NCBI GenBank assembly: GCA_039187815.1
Contig: JBCCZI010000002.1
Span: forward strand, 52,697 to 116,696
From: Thermohalobaculum sp039187815
Lineage (GTDB): Bacteria > Pseudomonadota > Alphaproteobacteria > Rhodobacterales > Rhodobacteraceae
Length of the DNA: 64,000 nucleotides
Direction of reading: 5' to 3'
This document shows, piece after piece, positions 26,734 through 35,152 of the stretch (position 1 is the first letter of the stretch; every line of letters starts with the position of its first letter). Both the position numbers and the translations under genes were made by a program. Under the pieces are notes generated by a model, which was not told where the DNA came from, did not search any database, and was given only the letters and a program-made list of their open reading frames with translations.

Positions 26734-28050
26734 TCAATGCTCGGTGAACAAGTTCCGCCAGGCGCGCTTGAGATAATCGGGGCGCAGACCGGGGCTCGTG
26801 CCCTCATAGGTGCATATGGCCAGGGTTTGGTCGATGAGGAAGCGCGGGTGGAAGGCCTGGAACTTGGCCTCTTCCTTCTCGTACAGCTCGAACAGCACAA
26901 AGGATAGGATGTCCTCGGTCAGCACCATGCCGGCCCGCTCGGCCGCCCGGCTGAAGATCTCGACAAAGATCTCGAGCTCCGGGCTGTCGACCAGGATCTT
27001 ATAGCGCAGACGCCGCAGGGCCGCGTCATCCACCAGTTCCTTTGGGTTGATGTTGGTCGAGAAGCAGACCAGCGCGTCGAAGATGATCTCGAACTTCCGC
27101 CCCGATTGCAGCGCCAGATAGTCCTTGTTCTGTTCGAGCGGGACGATCATGCGGTTGACCAGGGACTGCGGGCTTTGCTGCTGGCGTCCGAAATCGTCGA
27201 CCACGAACACGCCGCCGCAGGCCTTGAGCTGGATCGGCGCCTCATAGATCCGGCTGACCGGTGAATAGGCCAGATCCAGCATGGGCAGCGTCAGCTCACC
27301 ACCGGTGATAACCACCGGGCGCTTACAGCGGACATAGCGCTCGTCATAGGCGCGGTCGTGGCGGATCGCGTCCGGGTCCTTGGCCTGTTCCTGGATCTTG
27401 CGGTGGACCGTCGGGTCGTAGAGCGTGATGATCTGCTTGTCGACTTCGAGCGCATAGGGCGTGAAGATGTAATCCTCATAGGCCGCCGCAACCGCCTCGG
27501 CGATAGAGGTTTTTCCGTTTCCGGGCGGGCCGTAGAGCAGGATCGACTGGCCCGAGTTCACCGCCGGGCCGATCTGCTCCGTCAGGTGGTCGGCCATAGT
27601 CAGGTGCGCGAACTGCCGCTCAAGCGCCGCGCGGGTCAGGATCTCGGAGCGGATCGACTGTTTCTTGACCTGGGCCGAGAACATGTCGACGGGCACGGGC
27701 GCGGGGCCCACATACTCCGACTGGGCCAGCGCCTCGAGCGCCCATTCGCGCCCTCGGCTCGAGAGCTGGTAGCGCATCTCGGCGATCAGGTTCGCGCCAT
27801 CCTGGCCTTTGACCTCCAGCAGCCGCTTTTCCTGAGCGATGTAAATCAGCTTGTCGATCAGGGGTATGGGCAGCTTGAGCGAATCCGACATCTCGCTCGG
27901 CAGGCTGAGGTTGAGCTTGTAGGTCGTCTTGATGAGCAGGTCGGCAAGATATTCAGGATCCAGCCCGGTCTCCTCCAGGCTGGCAGGAGGGCGCGGATGC
28001 GGGATCACGCGCTTGCTGCCCTGGATCGGGCTGTTGACTCTCAGATTCAT
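26734..28050 (-). CDS. AAA family ATPase
   Basis: The 438-residue protein has an N-terminal helical region of about 110 residues (DPEYLADLLIKTTYKLNLSL) resembling a winged-helix module. A P-loop ATPase domain follows: Walker A LLYGPPGNGKTS at residues 172-182, Walker B GVFVVDDFG, a sensor-like VCFSTNINP, and an arginine-finger region ALRRLRYKI. It resembles MoxR/AAA-type ATPases that act alone or with membrane partners. The partner is unknown and no neighbouring gene explains it. The ATG at 28050 has GGGGA upstream; the frame open to 28125 is not used. Confidence 0.8.
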   Translation of the reverse strand: MNLRVNSPIQGSKRVIPHPRPPASLEETGLDPEYLADLLIKTTYKLNLSLPSEMSDSLKLPIPLIDKLIYIAQEKRLLEVKGQDGANLIAEMRYQLSSRGREWALEALAQSEYVGPAPVPVDMFSAQVKKQSIRSEILTRAALERQFAHLTMADHLTEQIGPAVNSGQSILLYGPPGNGKTSIAEAVAAAYEDYIFTPYALEVDKQIITLYDPTVHRKIQEQAKDPDAIRHDRAYDERYVRCKRPVVITGGELTLPMLDLAYSPVSRIYEAPIQLKACGGVFVVDDFGRQQQSPQSLVNRMIVPLEQNKDYLALQSGRKFEIIFDALVCFSTNINPKELVDDAALRRLRYKILVDSPELEIFVEIFSRAAERAGMVLTEDILSFVLFELYEKEEAKFQAFHPRFLIDQTLAICTYEGTSPGLRPDYLKRAWRNLFTEH

Positions 28051-28351
28051 GCGCCGTTGTCCCCTGATTTGGCTGGCCGCGCGGATCCCTATCCGGCTGC
28101 AGCTGCCAAGGCCCCCAATTAACACGCATACTGTCGAGCATACTCAGTCCGCTCCGTGGCCAGAATGCGGCGAACTTGTGTGCATTCCGTCCACGACCGG
28201 GGCGCCCCGTCTCACCCTAGGGGCAAGGTGCCTTCGCAGCCGTTAACACGCAAGGGTGAAAAATATAGAAAAAATTCATCGTTCAGTCATTGACCCAGTG
28301 GCGTTGGTGGGTGAATAAAAATGAAAAGCTTCAGTTCTCGCAGGAGCGCCC
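28051..28351. other. 301-bp divergent intergenic region
   Basis: This AT-richer stretch separates the AAA ATPase gene from the RND transporter gene. Near its right end lies an imperfect inverted repeat, TTGACCCA (28290-28297) and TGGGTGAA (28308-28315), 7 of 8 bases matching, a possible site for the TetR regulator encoded later in the operon. No gene was found here. Confidence 0.4.
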
Positions 28352-31300
28352 ATGTCCGCCGATGCCGCCCCTCCCGACCCCAGCGCCGAGACCGGGCTGG
28401 CCGTCCGCACCGCGCGCTTTATCGTCGCGACCCGCTGGCTCTGGGTGGTGGCGAGCCTCGTGCTGGTGACCGTGGCCGCCGCGCGGCTCGACGCGATCTG
28501 GCCGCCCGATCCCTCGGCGCGCATCTTCTTTGCGCCCGAGAACCCGGACCGCCAGGCGCTCGATCGGTTCGAGGAGCGCTTTGCCAAGGACGACAACGTC
28601 ATGTTCGTCATGACGCCTGCGGGGGGCGATGTCTTCGCCCCGGAGGTTCTCAAGGCGATCGGCGATCTGACCGAGCGGGCCTGGCGCCTGCCATTGGTGC
28701 GCCGGGTGAACAGCGTCACGAATTTTCCCTACACGGCCGCCGATGGCGATGATCTGGTGGTGCGGGATCTGGTGCCCGAGCCCGCGGCAGTCACGCCCGA
28801 CCAGGCCGCCACGATCCGTGACATCGCCCTTGATCGCATTGAAATCGTTGATAATCTGGTGAATGCTGAGGGCACGGTCACCCAGGTCTCGGTGCTGTTC
28901 TCGCTGCCCGGGACCGATCCGGCCAACGAGGTCCCGGCCATCGTTGCCGAGGTTCGCCCGCTGGTCGCCGAAATCGAGGCCGCCTATCCCGGCCTCGACA
29001 TCCGCCTGAGCGGCGGGGTGATGATCAACAACCAGTTCGCCGTCTCGGGACAGGAGGACAGCGCCAATCTGCTCGGGCCGATGTTCCTGGTGATTCTGCT
29101 GATCGTGGGCCTGGCGCTGCGCTCGGTGCTGGCCACGGTGGCGGTGCTGGTGGTCATCCTGCTCTCGGCGGTCACGGGGCTGGGGGCGCTCGGCTGGCTC
29201 GGCACACCGCTCAACTCGGTGACCGTGCTGGCGCCGCTCTATATCATGACGCTGGCGGTGGCGGCGGCGGTGCACATCCTGGTTTCGGCCCGGCGCACCA
29301 TGGTCGAGACCGCGGACCGGCGCGAGTGGATGCGCCGCGCGCTGACCGAGCATATGGGCGCCATCATCATCGCCTGCGTCACCACAGCGGTCGGGTTCCT
29401 GTCGCTGAACTTTTCGATCTCGCCGCCGTTTCGCCAGCTTGGCACCATCGTGGCGGCGGGGATCCTGGCCGCGCTCTTCTTCACGCTGACGCTGTTGCCA
29501 GCTCTGGTGACGCTGTTGCCCATCGGGCGCAAGACCAGCCCGCCGGCGGTCGGCACCGTCATGGAGCGCTTTGGCGGCTGGGTCGCGCGACACCACCGGG
29601 TGCTGCTGCCGAGTATGACGGCGGTTGCGGTGCTGTGTGCGGCGGGGATCAGCCAGCTCAAGCTCGAGGACGATTTCCTGCGCTATTTCGACGAGCGCTA
29701 TGAGTTCCGCCAGGACACCGACTATACCGAGGCCAATTTGACGGGTGTGAACCTGCTCGAATTTGCGCTGCCGGCCGGCGAGACCCAGGGCATCAACAAT
29801 CCGGACTTCCTGGCCGAGGTGGCCGAGTTCGCCATCTGGCTCCGCAGCCGGCCCGAGGTGACCGCCGTGCGCACGCTCACCGACACGGTGGCGCGGCTGA
29901 ACATGAACATGAACGGCGACAACCCGGCCTTTCTGCGCCTGCCCGAGACGCGGGACGAGGCGAGCCAGTTCCTGTTCCTCTACGAGCTCAGCCTCGGCTA
30001 TGGCATGGACCTGACGGACCAGATCGACATCGACCGCTCGGCCATGCGCCTGACCGCCGCCATGGCAGGCGTGACCACCGCCGATATGCGCATCGTGACC
30101 CTCGAGGCGGGGGAGTGGCTGGCCGAGAACGCGCCCATCATTTCGGCCGCCTGGGAGACCGAGCACCCGGAGCTGCCATTGGTCACGCCCACCGGCGTCG
30201 TGCACGTGTTCAACCTGATCTCCTACCGCGATGTGCGGGCCATGCTGACCGGTACGGTGATCGCGCTGGTGCTGATCTCGGGCATCATCATGCTGGCGTT
30301 GCGGGATGTGCGGATCGGGTTGATCTCGCTGGTGCCGAACCTCTTGCCGGCGGCCATGGCCTTTGGGCTCTGGGGCTACGGGGTCGGCAATGTGACCCTG
30401 GCGATCGCAGTGGTTTTGGCGGCCACGCTCGGGATCGTGGTCGACGACACGGTGCATTTCCTCTCGAAATACGCCCGCGCCCGGCGCCGCGGCGACAGCG
30501 CCGAGGAGGCGGTGCGCTATGCCTTCTCGACCGTCGGCATGGCGCTGGTGGTCACGACCGTGGGGCTCTTTGCCGGGTTTGCGGTGCTGGCCCAGTCCGG
30601 GTTCTCGGTCAACGGCGATCTGGCCAAGCTGACCGCCATCACCATCGTGATCGCCTTGATCGCCGACTTCCTGCTGTTGCCCTCGCTGCTGATCTGGCTC
30701 GACAAGAGGAGACCGTCCATGTCCGTTCGCCCTGCCGCCGCCCTGATGCTGGCCGTGGTCCTGGTGCCGGGCCTGCCGCTGGCCGAGACGCCCGAGGAGA
30801 AGGGCCGCGCCATCGCCATCGCCTCGGATACGCGCGACACCGGGTGGGGCTCCTACCGGGTCGACGGCGAAATGGTGCTGCGCGACCGCTCGGGCAATGA
30901 GAGCCGCCGCGCTTTTGAGAACCTGGTCTATGAGCGCGCCGATCCGGCCGTCGGCGATATGGGCGTGATCGTGTTCTCGCGGCCCCGTGACATCCGCGGA
31001 ACGGGGTTGCTCACGCATTCCCAGATCGAGCCGACCGATGACGACCAATGGCTTTATCTGCCGGCGGTCAAGCGGGTGAAGCGGATCTCGTCCTCGAACC
31101 GCACCGGCAAATTCGTGTCGTCGGAGTTCTCCTATGAGGATCTCGGCAGCCAGGAGGTGGATGATTACGACTACAAATGGCTGCGCGACGAGACCTGCCC
31201 CGGGGCGGCCGACCTCACCTGCCACGTGGTCGAGAGCTATCCGCGCAACGCCAAATCGGGCTATTCCAAGCGGCTCGCCTGGTCGGATGTGGGCGAGCAT

Positions 31301-31525
31301 CGGCTCTACCGCGTCGAGTTTCACAACCGCCGGGGTGACTTGGAGAAGGTGCTGACCCAGGAGGGCTTTGCCGATTACGCGGGCTTCTGGCGCCCGGCGC
31401 TGATGCGCATGGAGAACCTACAGACCGGCAAGAGCACCGATCTGATCTGGACGAACTATGATTTTGGCGCCGATCTGCCCGAGAGCGATTTCGTGCAGAA
31501 CCGGTTGCCGCGGCTTGCACGCTGA
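28352..31525 (+). CDS. MMPL/RND transporter fused to LolA-like lipoprotein-sorting domain
   Basis: This 1057-residue protein joins two proteins usually encoded separately. Residues 1-789 form an RND (MMPL-type) exporter with two copies of a TM-plus-periplasmic-loop unit; helix-rich blocks include FLVILLIVGLALRSVLATVA and, in the second half, the TM4-like LGIVVDDTVHFLSKYARA. Residues 790-1057 resemble the outer-membrane lipoprotein-sorting (LolA-like) domain: MVLRDRSGNESRRAFENLVY, GTGLLTHSQIEPTDDDQWLY and LPAVKRVKRISSSNRTGKF. Between them is a signal-peptide-like helix starting at M790, preceded by a strong ribosome-binding site. Two short genes follow, the second a TetR regulator. Lipid or lipid-like export to the outer membrane is likely. 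Confidence 0.88.
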   Translation: MSADAAPPDPSAETGLAVRTARFIVATRWLWVVASLVLVTVAAARLDAIWPPDPSARIFFAPENPDRQALDRFEERFAKDDNVMFVMTPAGGDVFAPEVLKAIGDLTERAWRLPLVRRVNSVTNFPYTAADGDDLVVRDLVPEPAAVTPDQAATIRDIALDRIEIVDNLVNAEGTVTQVSVLFSLPGTDPANEVPAIVAEVRPLVAEIEAAYPGLDIRLSGGVMINNQFAVSGQEDSANLLGPMFLVILLIVGLALRSVLATVAVLVVILLSAVTGLGALGWLGTPLNSVTVLAPLYIMTLAVAAAVHILVSARRTMVETADRREWMRRALTEHMGAIIIACVTTAVGFLSLNFSISPPFRQLGTIVAAGILAALFFTLTLLPALVTLLPIGRKTSPPAVGTVMERFGGWVARHHRVLLPSMTAVAVLCAAGISQLKLEDDFLRYFDERYEFRQDTDYTEANLTGVNLLEFALPAGETQGINNPDFLAEVAEFAIWLRSRPEVTAVRTLTDTVARLNMNMNGDNPAFLRLPETRDEASQFLFLYELSLGYGMDLTDQIDIDRSAMRLTAAMAGVTTADMRIVTLEAGEWLAENAPIISAAWETEHPELPLVTPTGVVHVFNLISYRDVRAMLTGTVIALVLISGIIMLALRDVRIGLISLVPNLLPAAMAFGLWGYGVGNVTLAIAVVLAATLGIVVDDTVHFLSKYARARRRGDSAEEAVRYAFSTVGMALVVTTVGLFAGFAVLAQSGFSVNGDLAKLTAITIVIALIADFLLLPSLLIWLDKRRPSMSVRPAAALMLAVVLVPGLPLAETPEEKGRAIAIASDTRDTGWGSYRVDGEMVLRDRSGNESRRAFENLVYERADPAVGDMGVIVFSRPRDIRGTGLLTHSQIEPTDDDQWLYLPAVKRVKRISSSNRTGKFVSSEFSYEDLGSQEVDDYDYKWLRDETCPGAADLTCHVVESYPRNAKSGYSKRLAWSDVGEHRLYRVEFHNRRGDLEKVLTQEGFADYAGFWRPALMRMENLQTGKSTDLIWTNYDFGADLPESDFVQNRLPRLAR
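30705..30721 (+). promoter_or_regulatory. Internal ribosome-binding site and start for the LolA-like domain
   Basis: AGAGGAG at 30705-30711 lies seven bases before an in-frame ATG at 30719. From that ATG the sequence reads as a typical signal peptide (MSVRPAAALMLAVVLVPG, cleavage near LAE). This is what a separate downstream gene would look like, so the 268-residue periplasmic protein may also be made on its own. Confidence 0.6.
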
Positions 31526-31536
31526 GGGAGGCGAAA

Positions 31537-31737
31537 ATGCCCATCATCCTGACCGATCATCGCCCCGCACGGCGCCAGGCGGCCTCGACGCTGGGCGCCG
31601 TCTCGCTGCTGGTGGCGGGCATGGCGCTGCTGTGCCTGGTCCTGGCATTGGCTGCGGGGGAGAGCCGGCTCGGCGCGGCGCCCGACACGCCCGACACGCC
31701 CGACACGGCCGACACGGCCGCAATGGCGCCAGCGTGA
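31537..31737 (+). CDS. Small membrane protein with DTP repeats
   Basis: The 66-residue protein has one hydrophobic helix (LGAVSLLVAGMALLCLVLAL) after a basic N-terminus, then an Asp-Thr-Pro/Ala repeat tail (DTPDTPDTADT). The DNA under the tail is a 9-bp tandem repeat. A GGAGG ribosome-binding site precedes the ATG. Its stop overlaps the TetR start as GTGA. No family is recognised. It may be a small accessory of the transporter, or mainly a coupling ORF for the regulator. Confidence 0.6.
   Translation: MPIILTDHRPARRQAASTLGAVSLLVAGMALLCLVLALAAGESRLGAAPDTPDTPDTADTAAMAPA
31681..31716 (+). repeat. 9-bp tandem repeat (four copies)
   Basis: Three exact copies of CCCGACACG (31681-31689, 31690-31698, 31699-31707) are followed by one copy with a single change (GCCGACACG, 31708-31716). 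The unit is in frame and encodes an Asp-Thr-Pro/Ala repeat, so copy changes would not shift the frame. Confidence 0.85.
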
Positions 31738-32393
31738 GCGAGCCTAGCCGGCCCGCCGAGACAGCGGGCGAGACGGAGCCAACAGTTGAGGCCGCGGGGC
31801 CGCCCGATACGCGGGCGGCGATCCTCGAACACGCCCATGCGTTGTTCCACCATTATGGCTTCAACAAGACCAATATGGCGGATATTGCCGAGCGGGCGGG
31901 GATGTCTCCGGCCAATCTCTACCGCTATTTCCGTAACAAGCAGGCGATCGGCCTAGCGGTGGTGACGGGACATTTCGAGGCGGAGAAGCGCGCGATCCTG
32001 GACGCCATGGACCAGGCGGACGGCAAGCGGCCCGAGACGGTGATCCGTGCGCTGGTGCATGCGGCGGTCGACCATATCGTCGAGGCCATGGAGGCCAGCC
32101 CGAAGATGATCGAGCTGGCCGAGTTCGTGTCGGACAATCCCGACGGGCTGGCGGTGCTGCAGGATTATGTGCTGTGGCGGCGGCGCGAGATCATGGAGCA
32201 GATCGCCTGGGGCAATGTGCTCGGCCATTTCGACGTGGCGGATCCCGAGCGCACGGCGATCGCGCTGCAGCATGCGATCAAGGCGTTTCACATGCCCTTT
32301 GCGCTGGCGCGGTGGCGGGACCGCTCGACGGTCAAGCCGGAGCTCGAGGCGGTGCTGGATCTCTGCTTTGACGGGATCCGGAAAGGCCGCTGA
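31734..32393 (+). CDS. TetR family transcriptional regulator
   Basis: The 219-residue protein has the N-terminal TetR helix-turn-helix: RAAILEHAHALFHHYGFNKT followed by MADIAERAGMSPANLYRYFRNKQ. The C-terminal ligand domain is helical. A GTG start at 31734 overlaps the previous stop (GTGA), indicating translational coupling in the RND operon. Such a regulator typically represses its own operon and responds to the exported compound or a precursor. A candidate operator is noted upstream of the operon. Confidence 0.9.
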   Translation: MSEPSRPAETAGETEPTVEAAGPPDTRAAILEHAHALFHHYGFNKTNMADIAERAGMSPANLYRYFRNKQAIGLAVVTGHFEAEKRAILDAMDQADGKRPETVIRALVHAAVDHIVEAMEASPKMIELAEFVSDNPDGLAVLQDYVLWRRREIMEQIAWGNVLGHFDVADPERTAIALQHAIKAFHMPFALARWRDRSTVKPELEAVLDLCFDGIRKGR

Positions 32394-32533
32394 GGACGCC
32401 AGCGGCGCGCGCGCCCGCAGGCCCCACCCGCCCGGGCTGGCGCTGTGCCCGGCATCGGGCGATCCGCCCCCCATCGGCCTGCGGGGGCGCGCAGGGCTCG
32501 CATGGAGGCGGCGCTCGCGCTAAAGGAGGCGCC

Positions 32534-33679
32534 ATGGCTGGGCAAGGCGACAACGACGAGCGAGGGGCGGCGCGCTCTGCGGAAGGCGGCGGTGGCTCCG
32601 CGCCGGCCGCCGATGGCGCGCGATCGGAGGCTGGGGCCGCGGCGGATGGCGGCGCTCCGGCGGGGCATGGTTTTCGGGCAGCTGCCGGGGGCTTGGCGGA
32701 CTGCGTCGAAGGCACCGAGCCCGGTATTGGCCCGGGCCGTGGACCGGACCCGGACCGAGCGGCGCGCGCGGCGGCGGATGCCGGGCAGGATGGCCTGGCC
32801 CAGCCGGAGGGCGCGCCCCCTGCCAGCGCGAGTGTCGAGGGGGCCGCGGAGGTGGATCTCGAGGCCTTGGCAGACGCCTATAATCGCGGGCTGGCCTGTG
32901 AGAAGGCCGGGGACCGAGCCGGGGCCGTGGCGGCCTTCCGCGCTGCCCTGGCGCTCGACCCGGAGGATCGGGGCGGCTGCGGGCTGCGGCTTGCGGCCCT
33001 CGGCGCGCTTACGCCCGAGGAGGCGCCCGTGACGGCGCCGCCCGCCTATGTCGCAACCCTGTTCGACCAGACCGCAGAGCGCTTTGACGAGATCCTGGTG
33101 GAGCAGCTTGGCTATGCGGTGCCCATGTTGCTGCGCGAGCGGCTGGATGCGATCGGCGCCGGGCCGTTTGGACGGCTGCTGGATCTTGGCTGTGGCACCG
33201 GGCTGGCGGGGGAGAGCCTGGCCGATCTGGCCGAGGAGGTGACGGGCGTCGATCTCTCGGAAGAGATGTTGGGCGAGGCGGATGCGCGGGGGGCGTATGA
33301 TGCGCTCTATGCCGGGGATGCGGCGGCGTTTCTGGCGGTCTCTGGCGAGGAGGGCGAGCCGCCCTTCGACCTGATCGTCGCGACGGACATGCTGCCCTAT
33401 CTCGGCGCGCTCGAGGCGTTGTTCGAGGGGTTGGCGGCGCGGCTGGCCCGCGGCGGGTTGGTGGCGCTGTCGGCCGAGACCATGGCGCAGGCCGAGATCG
33501 GCCCCAGCGGCTATTGCGTCGGGGCGCACCACCGCTTTGCCCATTCCGAGCGGTATCTGCGCGCGCGGCTGGCGGCGGTGGGGCTCTTGGTGCGGGATTG
33601 GCAGCCGATCACCGTGCGCTATGAGAGCGGCACGCCGGTGCCCGGGGTTCTGCTGATCGCGGCGGGGCCGGGCGGCTGA
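32534..33679 (+). CDS. TPR-containing SAM-dependent methyltransferase
   Basis: This 381-residue protein has three parts. The first ~105 residues are a low-complexity Gly/Ala/Asp-rich extension. A single TPR-like unit follows (LADAYNRGLACEKAGDRAGAVAAFRAAL), then a class I methyltransferase domain with the SAM-binding LLDLGCGTGLAGESLA and VTGVDLSEEML. Family members are usually methyltransferases of unknown substrate that begin at the TPR unit. The extension appears to be translated because AAAGGAGG (32522-32529) precedes the ATG at 32534, though the spacing is short. Confidence 0.8.
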   Translation: MAGQGDNDERGAARSAEGGGGSAPAADGARSEAGAAADGGAPAGHGFRAAAGGLADCVEGTEPGIGPGRGPDPDRAARAAADAGQDGLAQPEGAPPASASVEGAAEVDLEALADAYNRGLACEKAGDRAGAVAAFRAALALDPEDRGGCGLRLAALGALTPEEAPVTAPPAYVATLFDQTAERFDEILVEQLGYAVPMLLRERLDAIGAGPFGRLLDLGCGTGLAGESLADLAEEVTGVDLSEEMLGEADARGAYDALYAGDAAAFLAVSGEEGEPPFDLIVATDMLPYLGALEALFEGLAARLARGGLVALSAETMAQAEIGPSGYCVGAHHRFAHSERYLRARLAAVGLLVRDWQPITVRYESGTPVPGVLLIAAGPGG

Positions 33680-33688
33680 CGCCCCGGC

Positions 33689-34096
33689 TCAGCCTCCGAC
33701 CTGGCGCGTCCACTCGCCCAGATTGTAGTAGGTGGTCACCCGGGTGATTTTTCCATCCGCGATCGCGAAAAAGCTGCCGGCGGGCAGGGCATAGATCTGG
33801 CCCTCGGCCTCTGGCAGGCCCTCATCGGTCGCCAGATAGGTCCCGTGCACCGTGAACTCGGCCGCCGCGCGCGCGCCGTCCGGCGCGACCAGGATCACCA
33901 TGTCCTCCAAGCGCTCGGCATAGCAGCGAGCCATATGGGCACAGAACTCGGCAAAGGCGGGCTTGCCGCGCCGCGTGTCGCCCTGGTTGACGTCATGGGC
34001 CACATCCTCGGCCAGACAGTCGAGCATCCCCTCCGCATCGCCCCGATTGAAGGCATCGAAATAGCGCTCGATCAGAGTGTGTGTCGTGTAGGTCAT
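33689..34096 (-). CDS. SnoaL/NTF2-like ketosteroid isomerase-related protein
   Basis: The 135-residue protein has the NTF2-like cone fold pattern: TLIERYFDAFNRGDAEGMLDC at the start, FAEFCAHMARCYAERLEDMV in the middle, and SFFAIADGKITRVTTYYNLG at the end. Members are varied (isomerases, hydratases, or non-catalytic binding proteins), so the substrate cannot be told. It converges with the methyltransferase gene. Confidence 0.88.
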   Translation of the reverse strand: MTYTTHTLIERYFDAFNRGDAEGMLDCLAEDVAHDVNQGDTRRGKPAFAEFCAHMARCYAERLEDMVILVAPDGARAAAEFTVHGTYLATDEGLPEAEGQIYALPAGSFFAIADGKITRVTTYYNLGEWTRQVGG

Positions 34097-34329
34097 GGCG
34101 GCCTCCGGGATGGCGATGCGCGGTGTGCGCCCGGTTGGTCTAGCGCGCGCCGGCGCGGCTGTCCAAGCACGAGCGGCTTGGCGCCGTGGCTGCGCCCGAT
34201 CTCACGGATGGTCTTGCCGCCGATGCCAAATGGGGACAAAGCCGGGTACGACGCGTTTGCTGCGAAAGCCAAACAGGTTGCGGCCAAGATCGTTGCGGCG
34301 GCCAAAGCGCAGGCGTCCTGAGCGGCGCT

Positions 34330-34354
34330 GGGGCGGCCACAGCGCAGCCGCCCC
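34330..34354 (-). terminator. GC-rich hairpin at the end of the liv operon
   Basis: GGGGCGGC (34330-34337) and GCCGCCCC (34347-34354) form a perfect 8-bp stem with a 9-base loop, just past the livF stop codon. There is no T-tract, so it may be a weak terminator or a transcript-end stabiliser. Confidence 0.5.
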
Positions 34355-34360
34355 GTCGCA

Positions 34361-35152
34361 TCAGATCGAGAGGTATTCCTGGCGGAGATCCTCGTTGTCG
34401 AGCACCTCTTGGGCGGTGCCGTCGAAGACCACCTGGCCCATATCCAGGATGATCGCCCGGTCCGCCAGATGCAGGGCGGCGATGGCGTTCTGCTCGACGA
34501 TGACGGTGGTCATGCCGAGTTCCTTGATCGCCTCGAGTGTCTTTTCGATCTCTTGGACGATGACCGGCGCCAGGCCCTCATAGGGCTCGTCCAGCAGCAA
34601 GAGCTTGAGGTCGCGCGACAGGGCGCGGCTGATGGCCAGCATCTGTTGCTCGCCGCCCGACATGGTGGTCGCCTCTTGCTTGCGCCGCTCGGCGAGGCGA
34701 GGGAAGAGCTCATAGACCCGCTCCTTCGACCAGCCATGGGGCGGGGCGATCTGGGCCAGATCCAGATTCTCCTCGACGGTCAGGCCGGGAATGATGCGCC
34801 GGTCCTCAGGCACGAGCCCGATGCCCGCCTGGGCCGCCTGGAAGGCGCGCATCTCGTGCAGCGGCTGATGGTCGAGCCAGATCTCGCCATGCTTGATGGC
34901 CGGATCGTCGAGCCGGGCCAGGGCGCGCAGCACCGAGGTCTTGCCCGCGCCGTTGCGCCCGAGCAGCGCCAGGATCTCGCCCTCGCGCACATCAAAGCTG
35001 ACGCCCTGCACGATATAGCTCTCACCGTAATAGGCGTGGATGTCCCAGACCGAGAAATAGGCGGGCGCGCTGCCCGTGGCTTTGCTGGGCGGCACCATCT
35101 TGTCATGGGCGGCCTTCCACTGGTCGGGGGCCAAAAGTGTGGACTGGGTCAT
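34361..35152 (-). CDS. livF: ABC transporter ATP-binding protein (LivF type)
   Basis: The 263-residue ATPase has Walker A LLGRNGAGKTS, signature MSGGEQQMLAISRAL and Walker B LKLLLLDEPYEGLAP, as in LivF. A short N-terminal extension of about 30 residues (TQSTLLAPDQWKAAHDKM) precedes the domain. The start at 35152 has GGGAG upstream and overlaps the stop of the small ORF before it as ATGA. It is the last gene of the minus-strand Liv-type importer. Confidence 0.9.
   Translation of the reverse strand: MTQSTLLAPDQWKAAHDKMVPPSKATGSAPAYFSVWDIHAYYGESYIVQGVSFDVREGEILALLGRNGAGKTSVLRALARLDDPAIKHGEIWLDHQPLHEMRAFQAAQAGIGLVPEDRRIIPGLTVEENLDLAQIAPPHGWSKERVYELFPRLAERRKQEATTMSGGEQQMLAISRALSRDLKLLLLDEPYEGLAPVIVQEIEKTLEAIKELGMTTVIVEQNAIAALHLADRAIILDMGQVVFDGTAQEVLDNEDLRQEYLSI

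Noticed and set aside
24902..26737. A 611-codon minus-strand frame over the DUF4214 gene
   Set aside because: Antisense to a gene with recognisable PPC and DUF4214 repeats; no start signal or domain in the antisense product.
28331..31324. A 997-codon open frame on the minus strand across the RND transporter gene
   Set aside because: It is antisense to a gene with clear membrane and domain motifs and encodes a His/Gly/Asp-rich, motif-free sequence, as expected from GC-rich coding DNA read backwards.
34093..34305. Minus-strand frame beginning like a signal peptide (MAAATILAATCLAFAANA)
   Set aside because: No ribosome-binding site, the rest of the product is Arg/Pro-rich, and it competes with an equally weak plus-strand frame.
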